Positions 8,911-18,523 are shown, counted from the stretch's first letter. The stretch is 64,000 bases of DNA from Vitreimonas flagellata (GCF_004634425.1 NZ_SBJL01000001.1:345001-409000); one strand, 5' to 3'. The notes: generated by a model not told the origin, from the sequence alone. Made by a program: numbers and translations.

Positions 8911-11900
8911 ATGATACGCCGCTCGACGCTGATTGCTGTCGAGATTTTGCTCGGACTGGTCGCAGCGCTTGCGATCGGCGTAGGGATCGCTTGGTGGCGG
9001 CTCTCGCAAGGCCCGATCGATCTCGGCTTCATTCGGCAACAGGTTCAGTCCGAACTGAGTGCGGCGCGCTCGGGCCGGCCCGTGGGGCTGGAGCGGGCCG
9101 AGCTTGGCTTGAGCCCGCGCGGCGGCCTCGAAATCCGCGCTGTCGGCATCACGATTGAGGACGGGCGCGGTGGCGTGCTCTCGCGCTCGGACGAAGCGCG
9201 TCTTGAGTTGGCCGTACTGCCGCTGTTGATCGGGCGCGTGCAACTGGCCCGCGCCGATTTCGACGGCGGCGAATTGAGCATCGCCCGCAAGCTCGACGGG
9301 GCCGTGCACATCGCGTTTGGCCCAGAAGGCACGCCCGCGGACATCATCATTCCGCCGCCGCCCTTGGGTGAGACCTTGGAAGAGCGCGTCGGGCGCATGC
9401 TCGACGGTTTGGAGGCGACATTCCGTCCGGTTGGCGCAGGCGGCGGTTTGCGCGGGCTTTCGCTGCACAACGCAAATCTCGTCGTGGTCGACGATGCTGG
9501 CGGCGGGCGTTGGACCGCGCAGGGCGCCAATCTCGAACTGGCGCGTCGCGGCCGCACGCTTGAACTCAGCGCCGACGCGCGGCTCGAAGGCGATCGCGGC
9601 GCAGCACCCGCAAGTTTCCGCGTCACCACCGACACCCGCTTCCAAAGCGCCGTCGTCGAATTCGGCGCCGAGAATGTCTACCCGCGCGCGGTATTCTCCG
9701 AAGCGGCGCTGGGGCCTTTCGCCGGGCTCAACGCACCGCTGACGACACAAATCTCAATTGGCCTTGATCGTGGCGCCGGCGTGAACCGGTTTGAAGGCGA
9801 AGCCACGATCGGGCGCGGCCAGGCCGACATGGGCGGCGGTCGCTTCGATCTCGCCGGCGGGACGCTGCGCGGGCGCTACGATATCGAAAGCGACGAACTC
9901 ATTATCGATCAACTCGCGCTGAACGGCGCGCGCACGCGCGTTGGCGGTGAGATCCGCTTGCGCGATGTTTCGGCGATCTTCCGCGCGGCGCCGAACGAAG
10001 AAGCGCCGTTCAATGTCTCGCTGCCGTCGCTCTCGCTCGATGTGCCGGGCACGTTCGAGCAGCCGATCGCGTTCCGCAATGTGCAGGCGCGGGGCGCGGT
10101 TTCAGGATCGCAGCGCTCGATCCGTTTCACGCGCCTGCATGCTGAAACGGGCGAGGCTGTCGTTGAGGGCACTGGCCGGCTCTATTGGGCGGAGGCGGGC
10201 GAAGGCGAGAACCGGCGCGTGCGCCCCGGCTTCGAATTGAACGCGACAGTGGCCGGCGTGCTCGATGCGCGCGTGGTTACGCAAGTCTGGCCGATGGGCC
10301 TAGGCGAGAGCGCGCGGTCGTGGTTGTCGCGCGCGGTGCGCAGCGGTCGCGTGACCGATGTCGTCGCGCGGCTGGACATTCGCCCGTCGGATTTGGCGGC
10401 CGAGGCGTTCCGCAACGATGCAGTGGATGTCCGCTTCAACGTGGCTGACGCGGAGCTGCAATTCCTGAGCACGATGTCTTCGGTGACGAACGCGCGCGGC
10501 GCCGGCGTGCTGCGCGGCAACCGCTTTGACATGAACGTGCCGGAAGCGCGCATCAACGGACTTGTGGTCACCAATGGCGTGGTCGAGATTCCGCAATTCA
10601 AACCGCGCGGCGCCTTGGCGACCATTTCCGGACGCGCCGACGGCGACGCGCGGCGCGTGCTGGAAATCTTGAATCAAGAACCGCTGTCGCTCGGCGAGCG
10701 CCTGCCTATCGATGCGGCGAGTGCGACGGGCCGTGCGAGCGTGAATCTGCGGCTGCAGCGGCCGATGCTAAGCGAAGTGCCGTTCGAGCAGTGGCGCTTC
10801 ACATTGGATGGCCAAATTCGCGACTTCGCCGGCAATATGACGACGCGGCGCATAGCGCTAAGCCAGGGCCAATTGCAAATCCGCGGCGATCAGCGCGCGA
10901 TCACGGTGAGCGGCCCGATCCGCGCGGGTTCGTCGCAAATTGAGCAGGTGCGCTGGACGGAACATTTGAATCGCCGAGGCCGCGCCTCGTCCGAGTACCA
11001 AATCTCCGGCACTTTCGATGCGAACGATTTGGAGCGTTTGGGCTATTCGATCGCGCAATATGCGGAAGGTCGCGTTGACGTCACCGTCACCGGCGAAGGC
11101 CGCGGCTTCGACATCGACCAGGCGCAGATCGAGGTCAATCTCACGCAGGCGGCGGTTGAATCGCCCTGGCAATTCTGGACCAAGCGCGCAGGGCACGCCG
11201 CATCAGTGCGCTTCGTTGTCGAGCGCCAGGGCGATGGCGGGCTGTTGTTTAACAATCTGGACGCACGCGGCGCGGGGCTCCTTGCGCAAGGCCGTGTCCG
11301 GCTCGCGCGCGATAATCAGATCGCGGAAGTCGATCTCTCGCGCCTGGCGATCGAAGGTCGTTCTGATGCGCGCCTGAACGCGCTGCGCGCCCATGACGGC
11401 GGGCTCGACATAAATATCCGTGGCGCGTTGTTCGACGCCGCGCCTTTCATGGACGGTGAAGCCGAGCCGCCGGAATCGCGCGTGCAACGCACGGCTGCGG
11501 CGGCGACTGTTACTGCGACGCCGGAACCGCCGGTACGCGCCAACATCATCGTCGATCGCTTGAAGATGCGCGGCGACGCCACGCTCGGTAATGCGCGTGT
11601 GCAAGTCGTGACCCATCGCGGCGCGCTGCAAATGCTCACAGCGGAAGGCCGTTCGCCGAGCAATGGCGCGTTTTCGCTGGGGTTGGGCCCGCGTCCTGGT
11701 GACCCGCAGGGGCGCATCCGGTTGCGATCGGAAGACGCCGGCTTTGCCGTGGCGGCGCTCACGGGCGCGGACAACATTATTGGCGGCACGGCGTCCGCTG
11801 ATGGCGATTGGCGCACCGGCCCGCCGAGCCAAGCGCGCTTCAATGTTGAGATGCGCGACTTCCAGGTGGTGCGTTTGCCGGCGATGGCGCGTTTGTTGTC

Positions 11901-12471
11901 GTCGGCAGGTTCGCTGACGGGCTTGGTCGACACACTCAATGGCGACGGCATCGGCTTCAGCGTGTTCGAAGCGCAGATGGTCTATGCCAACGAGCGCATC
12001 ACCTTCACCGAAGGCCGTATGACAGGGCCGTCGATGGGCCTCACTGGCGCGGGCGCCTATAACATCGAGCGCGATGATCTCGATGTAGATGGCGTCGTGG
12101 CGCCGTCGCCGATGTTGAACCTCTCGATGCTTGGCGAAATTCCGGTGATCGGCGATCTCTTGGTGTCGCGTCGTGGCGAGGGCGTGTTTGGCATGACCTA
12201 TTCGATCAATGGCCCGGCAGCGCAGCCACGCGTCGGCGTGAACCCGGTGTCAGCGCTCACGCCGGGCATTCTGCGCCGCATCTTCGAGCCTGTGACGCCG
12301 CGCGATACGGGCGGCGGTCACTCGTTCACGCCGGATGCGCCGCCCGAAGGCAGCGCACCGCCGGAAGCACTTGCGCCAGCAGCCTCCGCGCCGTCGCCAG
12401 CGGAAACGCCAGCGTCGGTCACGCAGAACACGCAACCGGCGCCAGACAGCGAAACCGCGTCACTGCCTTGA
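8911..12471 (+). CDS. Giant AsmA-family protein (DUF3971/AsmA-like C-terminal, YhdP type)
   Basis: About 1186 residues: one N-terminal membrane helix (ILLGLVAALAIGVGIAWW), then a very long beta-rich periplasmic region and an AsmA-like C-terminal domain (about 975-1110, around SMGLTGAGAYNIERDDLDV and SMLGEIPVIGDLLV). The C-terminal 70 residues are Pro/Ala-rich. Members such as YhdP and TamB form long hydrophobic grooves bridging the envelope and are implicated in phospholipid transport to the outer membrane; that role is known for E. coli homologues and inferred here. ATG 8911 has GGAG 8 nt upstream and is preferred over GTG 8905. It ends exactly where the convergent tyrS ends, with no gap. 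Confidence 0.85.
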   Translation: MIRRSTLIAVEILLGLVAALAIGVGIAWWRLSQGPIDLGFIRQQVQSELSAARSGRPVGLERAELGLSPRGGLEIRAVGITIEDGRGGVLSRSDEARLELAVLPLLIGRVQLARADFDGGELSIARKLDGAVHIAFGPEGTPADIIIPPPPLGETLEERVGRMLDGLEATFRPVGAGGGLRGLSLHNANLVVVDDAGGGRWTAQGANLELARRGRTLELSADARLEGDRGAAPASFRVTTDTRFQSAVVEFGAENVYPRAVFSEAALGPFAGLNAPLTTQISIGLDRGAGVNRFEGEATIGRGQADMGGGRFDLAGGTLRGRYDIESDELIIDQLALNGARTRVGGEIRLRDVSAIFRAAPNEEAPFNVSLPSLSLDVPGTFEQPIAFRNVQARGAVSGSQRSIRFTRLHAETGEAVVEGTGRLYWAEAGEGENRRVRPGFELNATVAGVLDARVVTQVWPMGLGESARSWLSRAVRSGRVTDVVARLDIRPSDLAAEAFRNDAVDVRFNVADAELQFLSTMSSVTNARGAGVLRGNRFDMNVPEARINGLVVTNGVVEIPQFKPRGALATISGRADGDARRVLEILNQEPLSLGERLPIDAASATGRASVNLRLQRPMLSEVPFEQWRFTLDGQIRDFAGNMTTRRIALSQGQLQIRGDQRAITVSGPIRAGSSQIEQVRWTEHLNRRGRASSEYQISGTFDANDLERLGYSIAQYAEGRVDVTVTGEGRGFDIDQAQIEVNLTQAAVESPWQFWTKRAGHAASVRFVVERQGDGGLLFNNLDARGAGLLAQGRVRLARDNQIAEVDLSRLAIEGRSDARLNALRAHDGGLDINIRGALFDAAPFMDGEAEPPESRVQRTAAAATVTATPEPPVRANIIVDRLKMRGDATLGNARVQVVTHRGALQMLTAEGRSPSNGAFSLGLGPRPGDPQGRIRLRSEDAGFAVAALTGADNIIGGTASADGDWRTGPPSQARFNVEMRDFQVVRLPAMARLLSSAGSLTGLVDTLNGDGIGFSVFEAQMVYANERITFTEGRMTGPSMGLTGAGAYNIERDDLDVDGVVAPSPMLNLSMLGEIPVIGDLLVSRRGEGVFGMTYSINGPAAQPRVGVNPVSALTPGILRRIFEPVTPRDTGGGHSFTPDAPPEGSAPPEALAPAASAPSPAETPASVTQNTQPAPDSETASLP

Positions 12472-13731
12472 TTAGCCCACGCGCAGCAGCGCGTGCTTCT
12501 TCTTACCGAGTGAGAGCTTAATCGCACCGTCGACCAGATCGGCCGTGCTGATCGTCGCCGTTTCATCCGTGACGGCCTGGTCGTTCACGCGCAATGCGCC
12601 GGCGGCGATGTGGCGCTTGGCTTCGCCGTTCGACGCCACAAGCTCCGCGCGTTGAAAAGCGGCGCCGATGCGCAGGCCTTGTGCGAGTTCGTCATTGGTG
12701 ACGTTGAACGTCGGCAGGTTTTCCGACGTCACGCCTTTGACGAACGTATCGTGCGCGGCTTGTTCAGCCTTCAACGCTTCGTCGCGGCTGTGCAGCAGCG
12801 CCGTCGCTTCGGTGGCGAGAACTTTCTTTGCGTCGTTGATCTCGGCGCCTTTCAGCGCTTCGAGGCGCGCAATCTCATCGAGCGGCAGATCGGTGAAAAT
12901 CTTTAGGAACCGGCCAACGTCGGCGTCCTCGCTATTGCGCCAGAATTGCCAATATTCGTAAGGGCTCACCATGTCGGCATTGAGCCAGACGGCGCCTTGC
13001 GCGGTCTTGCCCATCTTGGCGCCGCTGGCGGTGGTGATCAGCGGTTGCGTCAGACCGAAGAGTTCGAAGCCCTCCATGCGGCGCCCGAGCTCGACGCCGT
13101 TGATGATGTTGCCCCATTGATCGGAGCCGCCCATTTGCAGCGAGCAATTGTAGCGCTTCTTCAGCTCCACGAAGTCGTAAGCTTGCAAGATCATGTAATT
13201 GAACTCGATGAAGCTCATCGGCTGCTCGCGCTCGAGGCGGAGCTTCACGGAATCCATCGAGAGCATACGGTTGACGCTCATGTGGCGGCCGACCGTGCGC
13301 AGGAAGTCGAGGTAATTGAGCGGCATCAGCCATTCGGAATTGTCGACGAGGATGGCGTCGCTCTCGCCCTCGCCGAAGCTCAAGAATTTCTGAAACGTGC
13401 CGCGGATCGAATTGGTGTTTTTGACGATCTGCTCTTCGGAGAGCATCTGGCGAATCTCGTCCTTGCCGGAAGGATCGCCCACGCGCGTGGTGCCGCCGCC
13501 GAGCAGCACGATCGGCTTGCCGCCAGCTTGCTGCAGCCGGCGCAGGTACATGATCTGGGTGAGGTTGCCGACGTGCAGCGAGGGCGCCGTCATGTCGAAA
13601 CCGATATAGCCCGTCACGCCCTGCGCGGCCGCCTTATCCAGCCCTTCGAGATCGGTGCATTGGTGAAACTGCCCGCGCGCAGTGACGCTGCGCAGGAAGT
13701 CGGATTTCAGATGGGCATGGTCGGCGGTCAC
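12472..13731 (-). CDS. tyrS: Tyrosyl-tRNA synthetase
   Basis: A 419-residue class I synthetase that charges tRNA-Tyr. A GTG start at 13731 is chosen: AGGAG lies 7 nt upstream and the length is standard, whereas the open frame continues 39 codons upstream without family similarity. Visible motifs are the HIGH-like PSLHVGN, the tyrosine/tRNA pocket region [11 protein letters not shown], the KMSKS-like KMGKT and a C-terminal S4 RNA-binding domain (about 355-415). Its TAA abuts the TGA of the convergent AsmA-like gene. Confidence 0.96.
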   Translation of the reverse strand: MTADHAHLKSDFLRSVTARGQFHQCTDLEGLDKAAAQGVTGYIGFDMTAPSLHVGNLTQIMYLRRLQQAGGKPIVLLGGGTTRVGDPSGKDEIRQMLSEEQIVKNTNSIRGTFQKFLSFGEGESDAILVDNSEWLMPLNYLDFLRTVGRHMSVNRMLSMDSVKLRLEREQPMSFIEFNYMILQAYDFVELKKRYNCSLQMGGSDQWGNIINGVELGRRMEGFELFGLTQPLITTASGAKMGKTAQGAVWLNADMVSPYEYWQFWRNSEDADVGRFLKIFTDLPLDEIARLEALKGAEINDAKKVLATEATALLHSRDEALKAEQAAHDTFVKGVTSENLPTFNVTNDELAQGLRIGAAFQRAELVASNGEAKRHIAAGALRVNDQAVTDETATISTADLVDGAIKLSLGKKKHALLRVG

Positions 13732-13979
13732 GAGATGGGCTCCTGGGGATGTATTGGAGGCCGGGACCGTCTCTTGTCGAGGGCACGTTCCGGCCATTTG
13801 GGGCGGACGTGCAGATGCGCGCCGCTCGCTTAAGCCTGCGAGCGGCAATAAAGCGGGGTGAGGGTCGGGCGGCGCGACATGGAGCGGCTTGCTAGCGGCG
13901 CGTGCGGGCTTTCGTCAAGCGGACGCCCGCGCTGAAAGATTTTCGCGATTATTAAGCCTCGTTGGTGCAGGAGAGGGCG

Positions 13980-14519
13980 ATGCGCTTGGGCCTGACGCCT
14001 CATCCCGACTTTCCCGCTGACGCGATCACCGCGCTGGAGGTCGAGATCGCGCGTGCTGGGCCGGAGCGGCTTGAGCTGGTTTATCGCGTGCGCGGGGACA
14101 TCGCCGGCTTACTCGTGCCGGCGACGGCCGACGCCGAGCGCACGGATGGCTTGTGGGCGTCGACCTGTTTTGAATTGTTCGCGAAGCCCGCCGGCGGCGA
14201 GGCCTATTGCGAATTCAATTTTGCACCCTCGTCGCAATGGGCAGCGTATGCGTTTGATGAATATCGCGCTGGGATGCGAGAATTGGCGTTGGAGACGCCA
14301 GCGATTGATATGTTGGCGACCGATGATGCGTTTGAGTTGCGCGTCGCTGTCGAGGCGTCAGCGTTGCGCGCGGGTGCGCATATGGCGGTGACGGCTGTGG
14401 TTGAAGAAGCAAGCGGCGCAAGGTCCTATTGGTCGGTGCGGCATGCGCCCGGCAAACCAGACTTTCATCACGCGGAAAGCTTCGCGATTGAAGCGCCGGC
14501 GAACGAGGTGGGTGAATGA
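13980..14519 (+). CDS. DOMON-like domain protein
   Basis: A 179-residue protein resembling the DOMON-like family found in proteobacteria, a small beta-sandwich related to sugar- or heme-binding folds. Supporting segments are RTDGLWASTCFELFAKP, YCEFNFAPSSQWAAYAFDEY and the C-terminal SYWSVRHAPGKPDFHHAESF. No signal peptide or membrane helix is visible. ATG 13980 has AGGAGAGGG upstream; an in-frame TTG at 13962 is less likely. Its TGA overlaps the next ATG (ATGA at 14516-14519), so it heads a coupled three-gene operon ending in NamZ. The ligand is unknown. Confidence 0.75.
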   Translation: MRLGLTPHPDFPADAITALEVEIARAGPERLELVYRVRGDIAGLLVPATADAERTDGLWASTCFELFAKPAGGEAYCEFNFAPSSQWAAYAFDEYRAGMRELALETPAIDMLATDDAFELRVAVEASALRAGAHMAVTAVVEEASGARSYWSVRHAPGKPDFHHAESFAIEAPANEVGE

Positions 14520-14941
14520 CGATCAGTTTTCAGGTCGATGACGCGATCCGCAAAGTCGCGCAGGGCTACGCCAACGACACGGTGCGGTTCGCGCTCCAGC
14601 ACCACCATGTCGATCTCGACGGCACGGACAACAGCATCCAATTGCTGGAGCCTATGTTCACGCATCTCGACGAGGATCGCGCACGCGAGGCGCCTTCGAT
14701 CGAGCGCATCGGCGAATTCTCGAAGATGTTCGGCTCCTATGTCGGCGAAGTGTATCGCCAGAACCACGGCGCCCAATGGGGGCTGGTGACTTGGCGCGGC
14801 GAGACATTTCCGGGGCTCAAAGCGAGCAATGGAAAGATTTTCTGGCCATGGGGTCGCGTGCAATTGCGGCTGACCGCCGGGCCCAGCCAAAACCTGTGGC
14901 CGTATTATCAGGGCTTGATCGCCGGGGACGAAGCGCAATGA
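14516..14941 (+). CDS. Conserved hypothetical protein (weakly DUF3806-like)
   Basis: A 141-residue soluble protein with no signal peptide or membrane helix. The central section (KMFGSYVGEVYRQNHGAQWG, then WRGETFPGLKASNGKIFWPW) recalls the DUF3806-type small fold, but I cannot assign it securely. It overlaps both neighbours by ATGA junctions, so it is almost certainly cotranslated with the DOMON-like protein and NamZ. Function unknown; the context suggests peptidoglycan turnover. Confidence 0.7.
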   Translation: MTISFQVDDAIRKVAQGYANDTVRFALQHHHVDLDGTDNSIQLLEPMFTHLDEDRAREAPSIERIGEFSKMFGSYVGEVYRQNHGAQWGLVTWRGETFPGLKASNGKIFWPWGRVQLRLTAGPSQNLWPYYQGLIAGDEAQ

Positions 14942-16143
14942 AATTTGGCATCGATCGTCTGCTGGAAGATGCGAGCCTGCGTGCGCCGCTCGTGGGCAAA
15001 CGTGTGGCCTTGGTGGCGCATCCGGCGTCAGTGACGCGCGATCTCACGCACTCGCTTGATGCGCTGGCTGCGCTCGGCGACATCCGCGTCACCGCCGCGT
15101 TCGGTCCGCAGCACGGCATGCGCGGCGAGAAGCAGGACAATATGGTCGAGAGCGCGGATTACACCGATCCGCGCCACGGTGTGCCGGTGTTCTCGCTCTA
15201 CGGCGACGTGCGCCGCCCGTCCGGTCAGATGATGTCGACTTTCGATGTCGTGTTGATCGATTTGCAAGACCTCGGCTGCCGCATCTACACGTTCATCACC
15301 ACGCTGCTTTACATGCTTGAAGCCGCGGCTGAGCACGGAAAGGAAGTGTGGGTGCTCGATCGACCAAATCCGGCAGGACGCCCGATCGAAGGGCTCACGT
15401 TGCGCGCGGGTTGGGAGAGCTTTGTCGGGGCTGGTCCAATGCCGATGCGCCATGGCCTGACGCTTGGCGAATTGGGCTTTTGGTTTATCGAGCATTTCAA
15501 GCTCAACGTGCCGTATCGCGTGATCGAGATGGAGGGCTACAAGCCCGACGCCGCGCCTGGCTTCGGTTGGCCGATTGGCGAGCGCACGTGGGTCAACCCG
15601 TCGCCGAATGCGCCGAACCTTTGGATGGCGCGCGCGTATGCGGGCACGGTGATGCTGGAGGGCGCGACGCTTTCAGAGGGTCGCGGCACGACGCGGCCGC
15701 TCGAAATTTTCGGCGCGCCGGACATTGATGGCCGCTTGGTGATCGAAGAGATGCGCAAGCTTGCGCCGCACTGGCTAAGGGGTTGCGTGCTGCGCGAGTG
15801 CTTCTTTGAGCCGACGTTCCACAAGCACGTGAAGCAGCTCTGCAGCGGTGTGCAGATCCACACCGAAGATCCCGCGCACTACAATCACGACGCGTTCAAG
15901 CCGTGGCGCGTCCAAGCGCTCGCGTTCAAGGCGATCCGCAATCTCTATCCGAGCTACGATCTCTGGCGTGATTTTCCGTACGAGTACGCGTTCGGCAAAT
16001 TGCCGATCGATGTGATTAACGGCTCGCCGCTCTTGCGCGAATGGGTGGACGATTCAAACGCCACGCCCGCCGATCTCGACGCGCTCACGCTGCCCGACGA
16101 ACGCGCCTGGGCGGCGGAGCGCGCAAAGCATCTGCTCTATTAA
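14938..16143 (+). CDS. namZ: Exo-beta-N-acetylmuramidase NamZ family (DUF1343)
   Basis: A 401-residue DUF1343 protein. NamZ, characterised in Bacillus, removes terminal MurNAc from peptidoglycan chains during cell-wall recycling. Family landmarks are VALVAHPASVTRD, FGPQHGMRGEKQDNM, VLIDLQDLGCRIYTFITTL, VLDRPNPAGR and ATLSEGRGTTRPLEIFGAP. I see no clear signal peptide, so this copy may be cytoplasmic or use another export route. ATG 14938 overlaps the preceding stop by 4 nt. Its TAA forms TTAA with the stop of the convergent gene at 16140-16143. Confidence 0.88.
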   Translation: MKFGIDRLLEDASLRAPLVGKRVALVAHPASVTRDLTHSLDALAALGDIRVTAAFGPQHGMRGEKQDNMVESADYTDPRHGVPVFSLYGDVRRPSGQMMSTFDVVLIDLQDLGCRIYTFITTLLYMLEAAAEHGKEVWVLDRPNPAGRPIEGLTLRAGWESFVGAGPMPMRHGLTLGELGFWFIEHFKLNVPYRVIEMEGYKPDAAPGFGWPIGERTWVNPSPNAPNLWMARAYAGTVMLEGATLSEGRGTTRPLEIFGAPDIDGRLVIEEMRKLAPHWLRGCVLRECFFEPTFHKHVKQLCSGVQIHTEDPAHYNHDAFKPWRVQALAFKAIRNLYPSYDLWRDFPYEYAFGKLPIDVINGSPLLREWVDDSNATPADLDALTLPDERAWAAERAKHLLY

Positions 16144-16424
16144 AACCAGCCCTTCTTCTTTTTCTTTTCAGGCTCTGGCGCCGGTGCTGGCGGCGGAGGC
16201 GCTGCTGCGCGCTGTGGCTCGGGCGCGCGCGCGGCTTGCGGTGCGGGCTGTGGCGCCGGTTGCGGTGCGGCTGGACGCGGCGCCGGGGCGGCGCCTTGCG
16301 TAGCCATCTTGTCCATGCCGATCTTTATCTGCTCTTGGATTTGCGGCGGGAACGGCGTCGGGCGCGGATCGTCCTGACGCGCCGGTCGTGTCTGACGCGG
16401 CCCCAATTTATCAGCAAACCACAT
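16140..16424 (-). CDS. Small Pro/Ala-rich hypothetical protein with basic C-terminus
   Basis: A 94-residue protein. The start MWFADKLG at 16424 has GAGAGGGG upstream and is preferred over an ATG 11 codons earlier. The first 50 residues are polar; the rest is dominated by Pro, Ala and Gln (PAPQPAPQ-type repeats), ending EKKKKKGWF. There is no recognisable domain. The low-complexity tail closed by a Lys cluster and an aromatic end could be a membrane- or partner-binding peptide, but that is speculation. It lies downstream of regA on the same strand (60 bp). Confidence 0.6.
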   Translation of the reverse strand: MWFADKLGPRQTRPARQDDPRPTPFPPQIQEQIKIGMDKMATQGAAPAPRPAAPQPAPQPAPQAARAPEPQRAAAPPPPAPAPEPEKKKKKGWF

Positions 16425-16484
16425 GATCGATCCCCTCTCGTTGCGGGGGCGCATCATGCTGAGCGCAGCGCTGGATGCAAGCGC

Positions 16485-17033
16485 TTAGCGCGGCGCGCGC
16501 TTGGCCAGGATGCGCTGCAGGGTGCGGCGGTGCATGTTGAGACGTCGGGCCGTCTCGCTGACATTGTGGCCGCAGAGTTCGTACACGCGCTGGATATGCT
16601 CCCAACGAATGCGGTCGGCCGACATCGGGTTTTCCGGCGGCTCCGGGCGGTCGTCGGGCGCCGCGAGCAGGGCTTTGACGATGTCCTCGGGGTCGGCCGG
16701 CTTGGCGAGATAATCGATCGCGCCAGCCTTGACGGCGGCGACAGCGGTGGCGATGGCGCCGTAGCCGGTGAGGATCACGACGCGGCAATCGGCGCGGTGA
16801 CGCGAGAGTGCTTCGACAACCGAAAGGCCCGAGCCATCCTCAAGACGAAGATCGAGCACAGCGTAGGCGGGCGGCGTCTTCGCGGCGACATCGCTTGCTT
16901 CAGCGACCGTGGCGACGGCGTTCACTTCAAAGCCGCGCTGCTCAAGCGCGCGGGCAAGACGCGTGCGAAACGCAGCGTCGTCATCGAGGATCAAAAGCGT
17001 CTTTTCCCCTTCGAGGGGTGCGGCCAGTGTCAT
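16485..17033 (-). CDS. regA: Redox response regulator of the RegA/PrrA/ActR family
   Basis: A 182-residue two-component regulator when started at MTLAAPLEG (17033), the usual family length; an upstream ATG at 17111 would overlap regB and add residues unlike the family. The receiver domain has acidic pocket LDDD, phospho-acceptor D61 (AVLDLRLEDGSG) and the Lys of DYLAKPAD. After a short Pro linker comes a Fis-type helix-turn-helix (ETARRLNMHRRTLQRILAK), nearly invariant in RegA homologues. RegA-type regulators activate energy-metabolism genes (respiration, carbon and nitrogen fixation, cytochromes) under low oxygen. The gene follows regB by 49 bp. Confidence 0.93.
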   Translation of the reverse strand: MTLAAPLEGEKTLLILDDDAAFRTRLARALEQRGFEVNAVATVAEASDVAAKTPPAYAVLDLRLEDGSGLSVVEALSRHRADCRVVILTGYGAIATAVAAVKAGAIDYLAKPADPEDIVKALLAAPDDRPEPPENPMSADRIRWEHIQRVYELCGHNVSETARRLNMHRRTLQRILAKRAPR

Positions 17034-17082
17034 TTGGATTTCCAGCTCCGATGTCTCTGTATTTAGAGCATTTCGCGCCAGA

Positions 17083-18396
17083 TCAAAGCGCTGGCGCTTC
17101 AATTGATGCACGTGGCCATACCGCCTTAACCAATGCCCCTTGGTTCGGGAGCTTGAGATTGCGCACCTCCAGCTTGGCGCCCGTGCGCTCTAGCAGCGTT
17201 TTCGAGATGAAAAAGCCAAGGCCTAGGCCGCCCGCCATACCTTCATGGTCGCGTTCGGTGAGGTAAGGCTCGCCGATGCGGCCAAGGATCGCGGGTGAGA
17301 AGCCGGGGCCGTCGTCGCGGATGAGGATGCTGAGTTCGTCGGCCGTCCAACTGGCTTCGAGATCGACGCGCGCGCGAGCGAAGCCCACCGCGTTTTCGAT
17401 GAAGCCACCGAGCGCGTGCACGATCTCCGGCATCCGCCGTACTTCAAGTGGGCCGTCGCCTTCGGCGGTGATGACAATCTCGGCGCCAAGGCCTTCGTGC
17501 GGAGAGGCGGCTTCTTCCAGCAGCGCACGCACCGGCGCACGCTGGATCATCACATCGCCCTGTTCACGATTGGCCGAGAGTTGGGCAAGGATGGCGCGAC
17601 AGCGTTCGCTCTGCGAGGCGAGCAATTGGAAATCCTCGATGCGCGGATCGCCGGGCGGCGCCTCGCGCGCGAGCTCCTTAGCGACGAGGTGGATGGTGGC
17701 GAGCGGGGTGCCCAGTTCGTGCGCCGCCGCAGCGGCGAGACCGCCCAGAGCCGAAAGCGTTTGTTCGCGCGCCAATACGGCTTGCACCGCGGCGAGCGCG
17801 ATGTTCAGGCGCTCTTCTTCGGCGGCCACGCGCCACGCGTAAACGCTGGTGAAGCCTAGGCCGATCAGCACGGCGGCGGCGATGCCCATTTGGTAGAGCG
17901 CCGGCAATTCGAACACTTCGCCGTTCGGCCACGGCAGCGGCAGGCGCCACACGCCAATCGCGCCGATGCACGCAAATGAAAGCGCTGCGAGCATCGCCGT
18001 AAGCGACGGGCGCAGGATGGTGGCTGATACCGCGACCGGCGCCACGAACAAAAACACGAAAGGATTTTGCAGGCCGCCTGTCAGCGCCAGCAGCACGGCA
18101 AGCTGCACGACGTCGTAGCCTAGCTGCGCTGCTGCTTCCCATTCGAGCGCCAATTCCTGTGAACGGCGCGCGGCGATAAGGCCGAGATTTATGGCGATGG
18201 AGACGCCGATCGCGGTCAGCGCCCAACCGATCGGAAAGTCGACTTCAAGCCCGTAGCGCACGAACAGCACCGCAGCGATCTGGCCGAGGATGGCCAGCCA
18301 GCGAAGCAGGATCAGGGTGCGGACACGCACGCGGCTGGTGGCCGTCCAAAAACTGGGGACGGGGGCCGGGGCGGGGCGGGTTTCGGAAAGCGACAT
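17083..18396 (-). CDS. regB: Redox sensor histidine kinase of the RegB/PrrB/ActS family
   Basis: A 437-residue membrane kinase. About six transmembrane helices occupy residues 30-190, including the family quinone-binding heptapeptide GGLQNPF (107-113). The H-box is AAAAAHELGTPLATI with H226, and the redox-active cysteine of RegB is present as C266 in SERCRAIL. The ATPase domain has DDGPGF and GGLGLGFFIS. RegB homologues autophosphorylate when the quinone pool is reduced and phosphorylate RegA. The start has GAGGGGG upstream. Both sensing elements are intact. It diverges from the TonB receptor gene. Confidence 0.94.
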   Translation of the reverse strand: MSLSETRPAPAPVPSFWTATSRVRVRTLILLRWLAILGQIAAVLFVRYGLEVDFPIGWALTAIGVSIAINLGLIAARRSQELALEWEAAAQLGYDVVQLAVLLALTGGLQNPFVFLFVAPVAVSATILRPSLTAMLAALSFACIGAIGVWRLPLPWPNGEVFELPALYQMGIAAAVLIGLGFTSVYAWRVAAEEERLNIALAAVQAVLAREQTLSALGGLAAAAAHELGTPLATIHLVAKELAREAPPGDPRIEDFQLLASQSERCRAILAQLSANREQGDVMIQRAPVRALLEEAASPHEGLGAEIVITAEGDGPLEVRRMPEIVHALGGFIENAVGFARARVDLEASWTADELSILIRDDGPGFSPAILGRIGEPYLTERDHEGMAGGLGLGFFISKTLLERTGAKLEVRNLKLPNQGALVKAVWPRASIEAPAL

Positions 18397-18459
18397 GCCC
18401 CCTCATGCGCCGGAAAACCCTGCGTCGCCAAGGGTGAGCCGAATTACCACAGTTCATGC

Positions 18460-18484
18460 GCTATTGATTCTGCGAAGCAATAGC
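18460..18484. promoter_or_regulatory. Perfect 7-bp dyad in the regB/TonB receptor intergenic region
   Basis: GCTATTG (18460-18466) and CAATAGC (18478-18484) are perfect inverted repeats separated by 11 nt, and the interior continues partly symmetric (TTC...GAA). The site lies 40 bp upstream of the TonB receptor start. Its position and symmetry suit a Fur- or Irr-type iron repressor, but I cannot match it to a defined consensus. Confidence 0.45.
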
Positions 18485-18523
18485 AATACGAGCGGCGTTG
18501 GCCGTGAGTGAGGGAGTAGGTTG

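Noticed and set aside
8794-9750. Upstream extension of the Bcp reading frame
   Set aside because: It is antisense to the AsmA-like gene and has no family similarity; MAKELK at 8793 gives normal Bcp.
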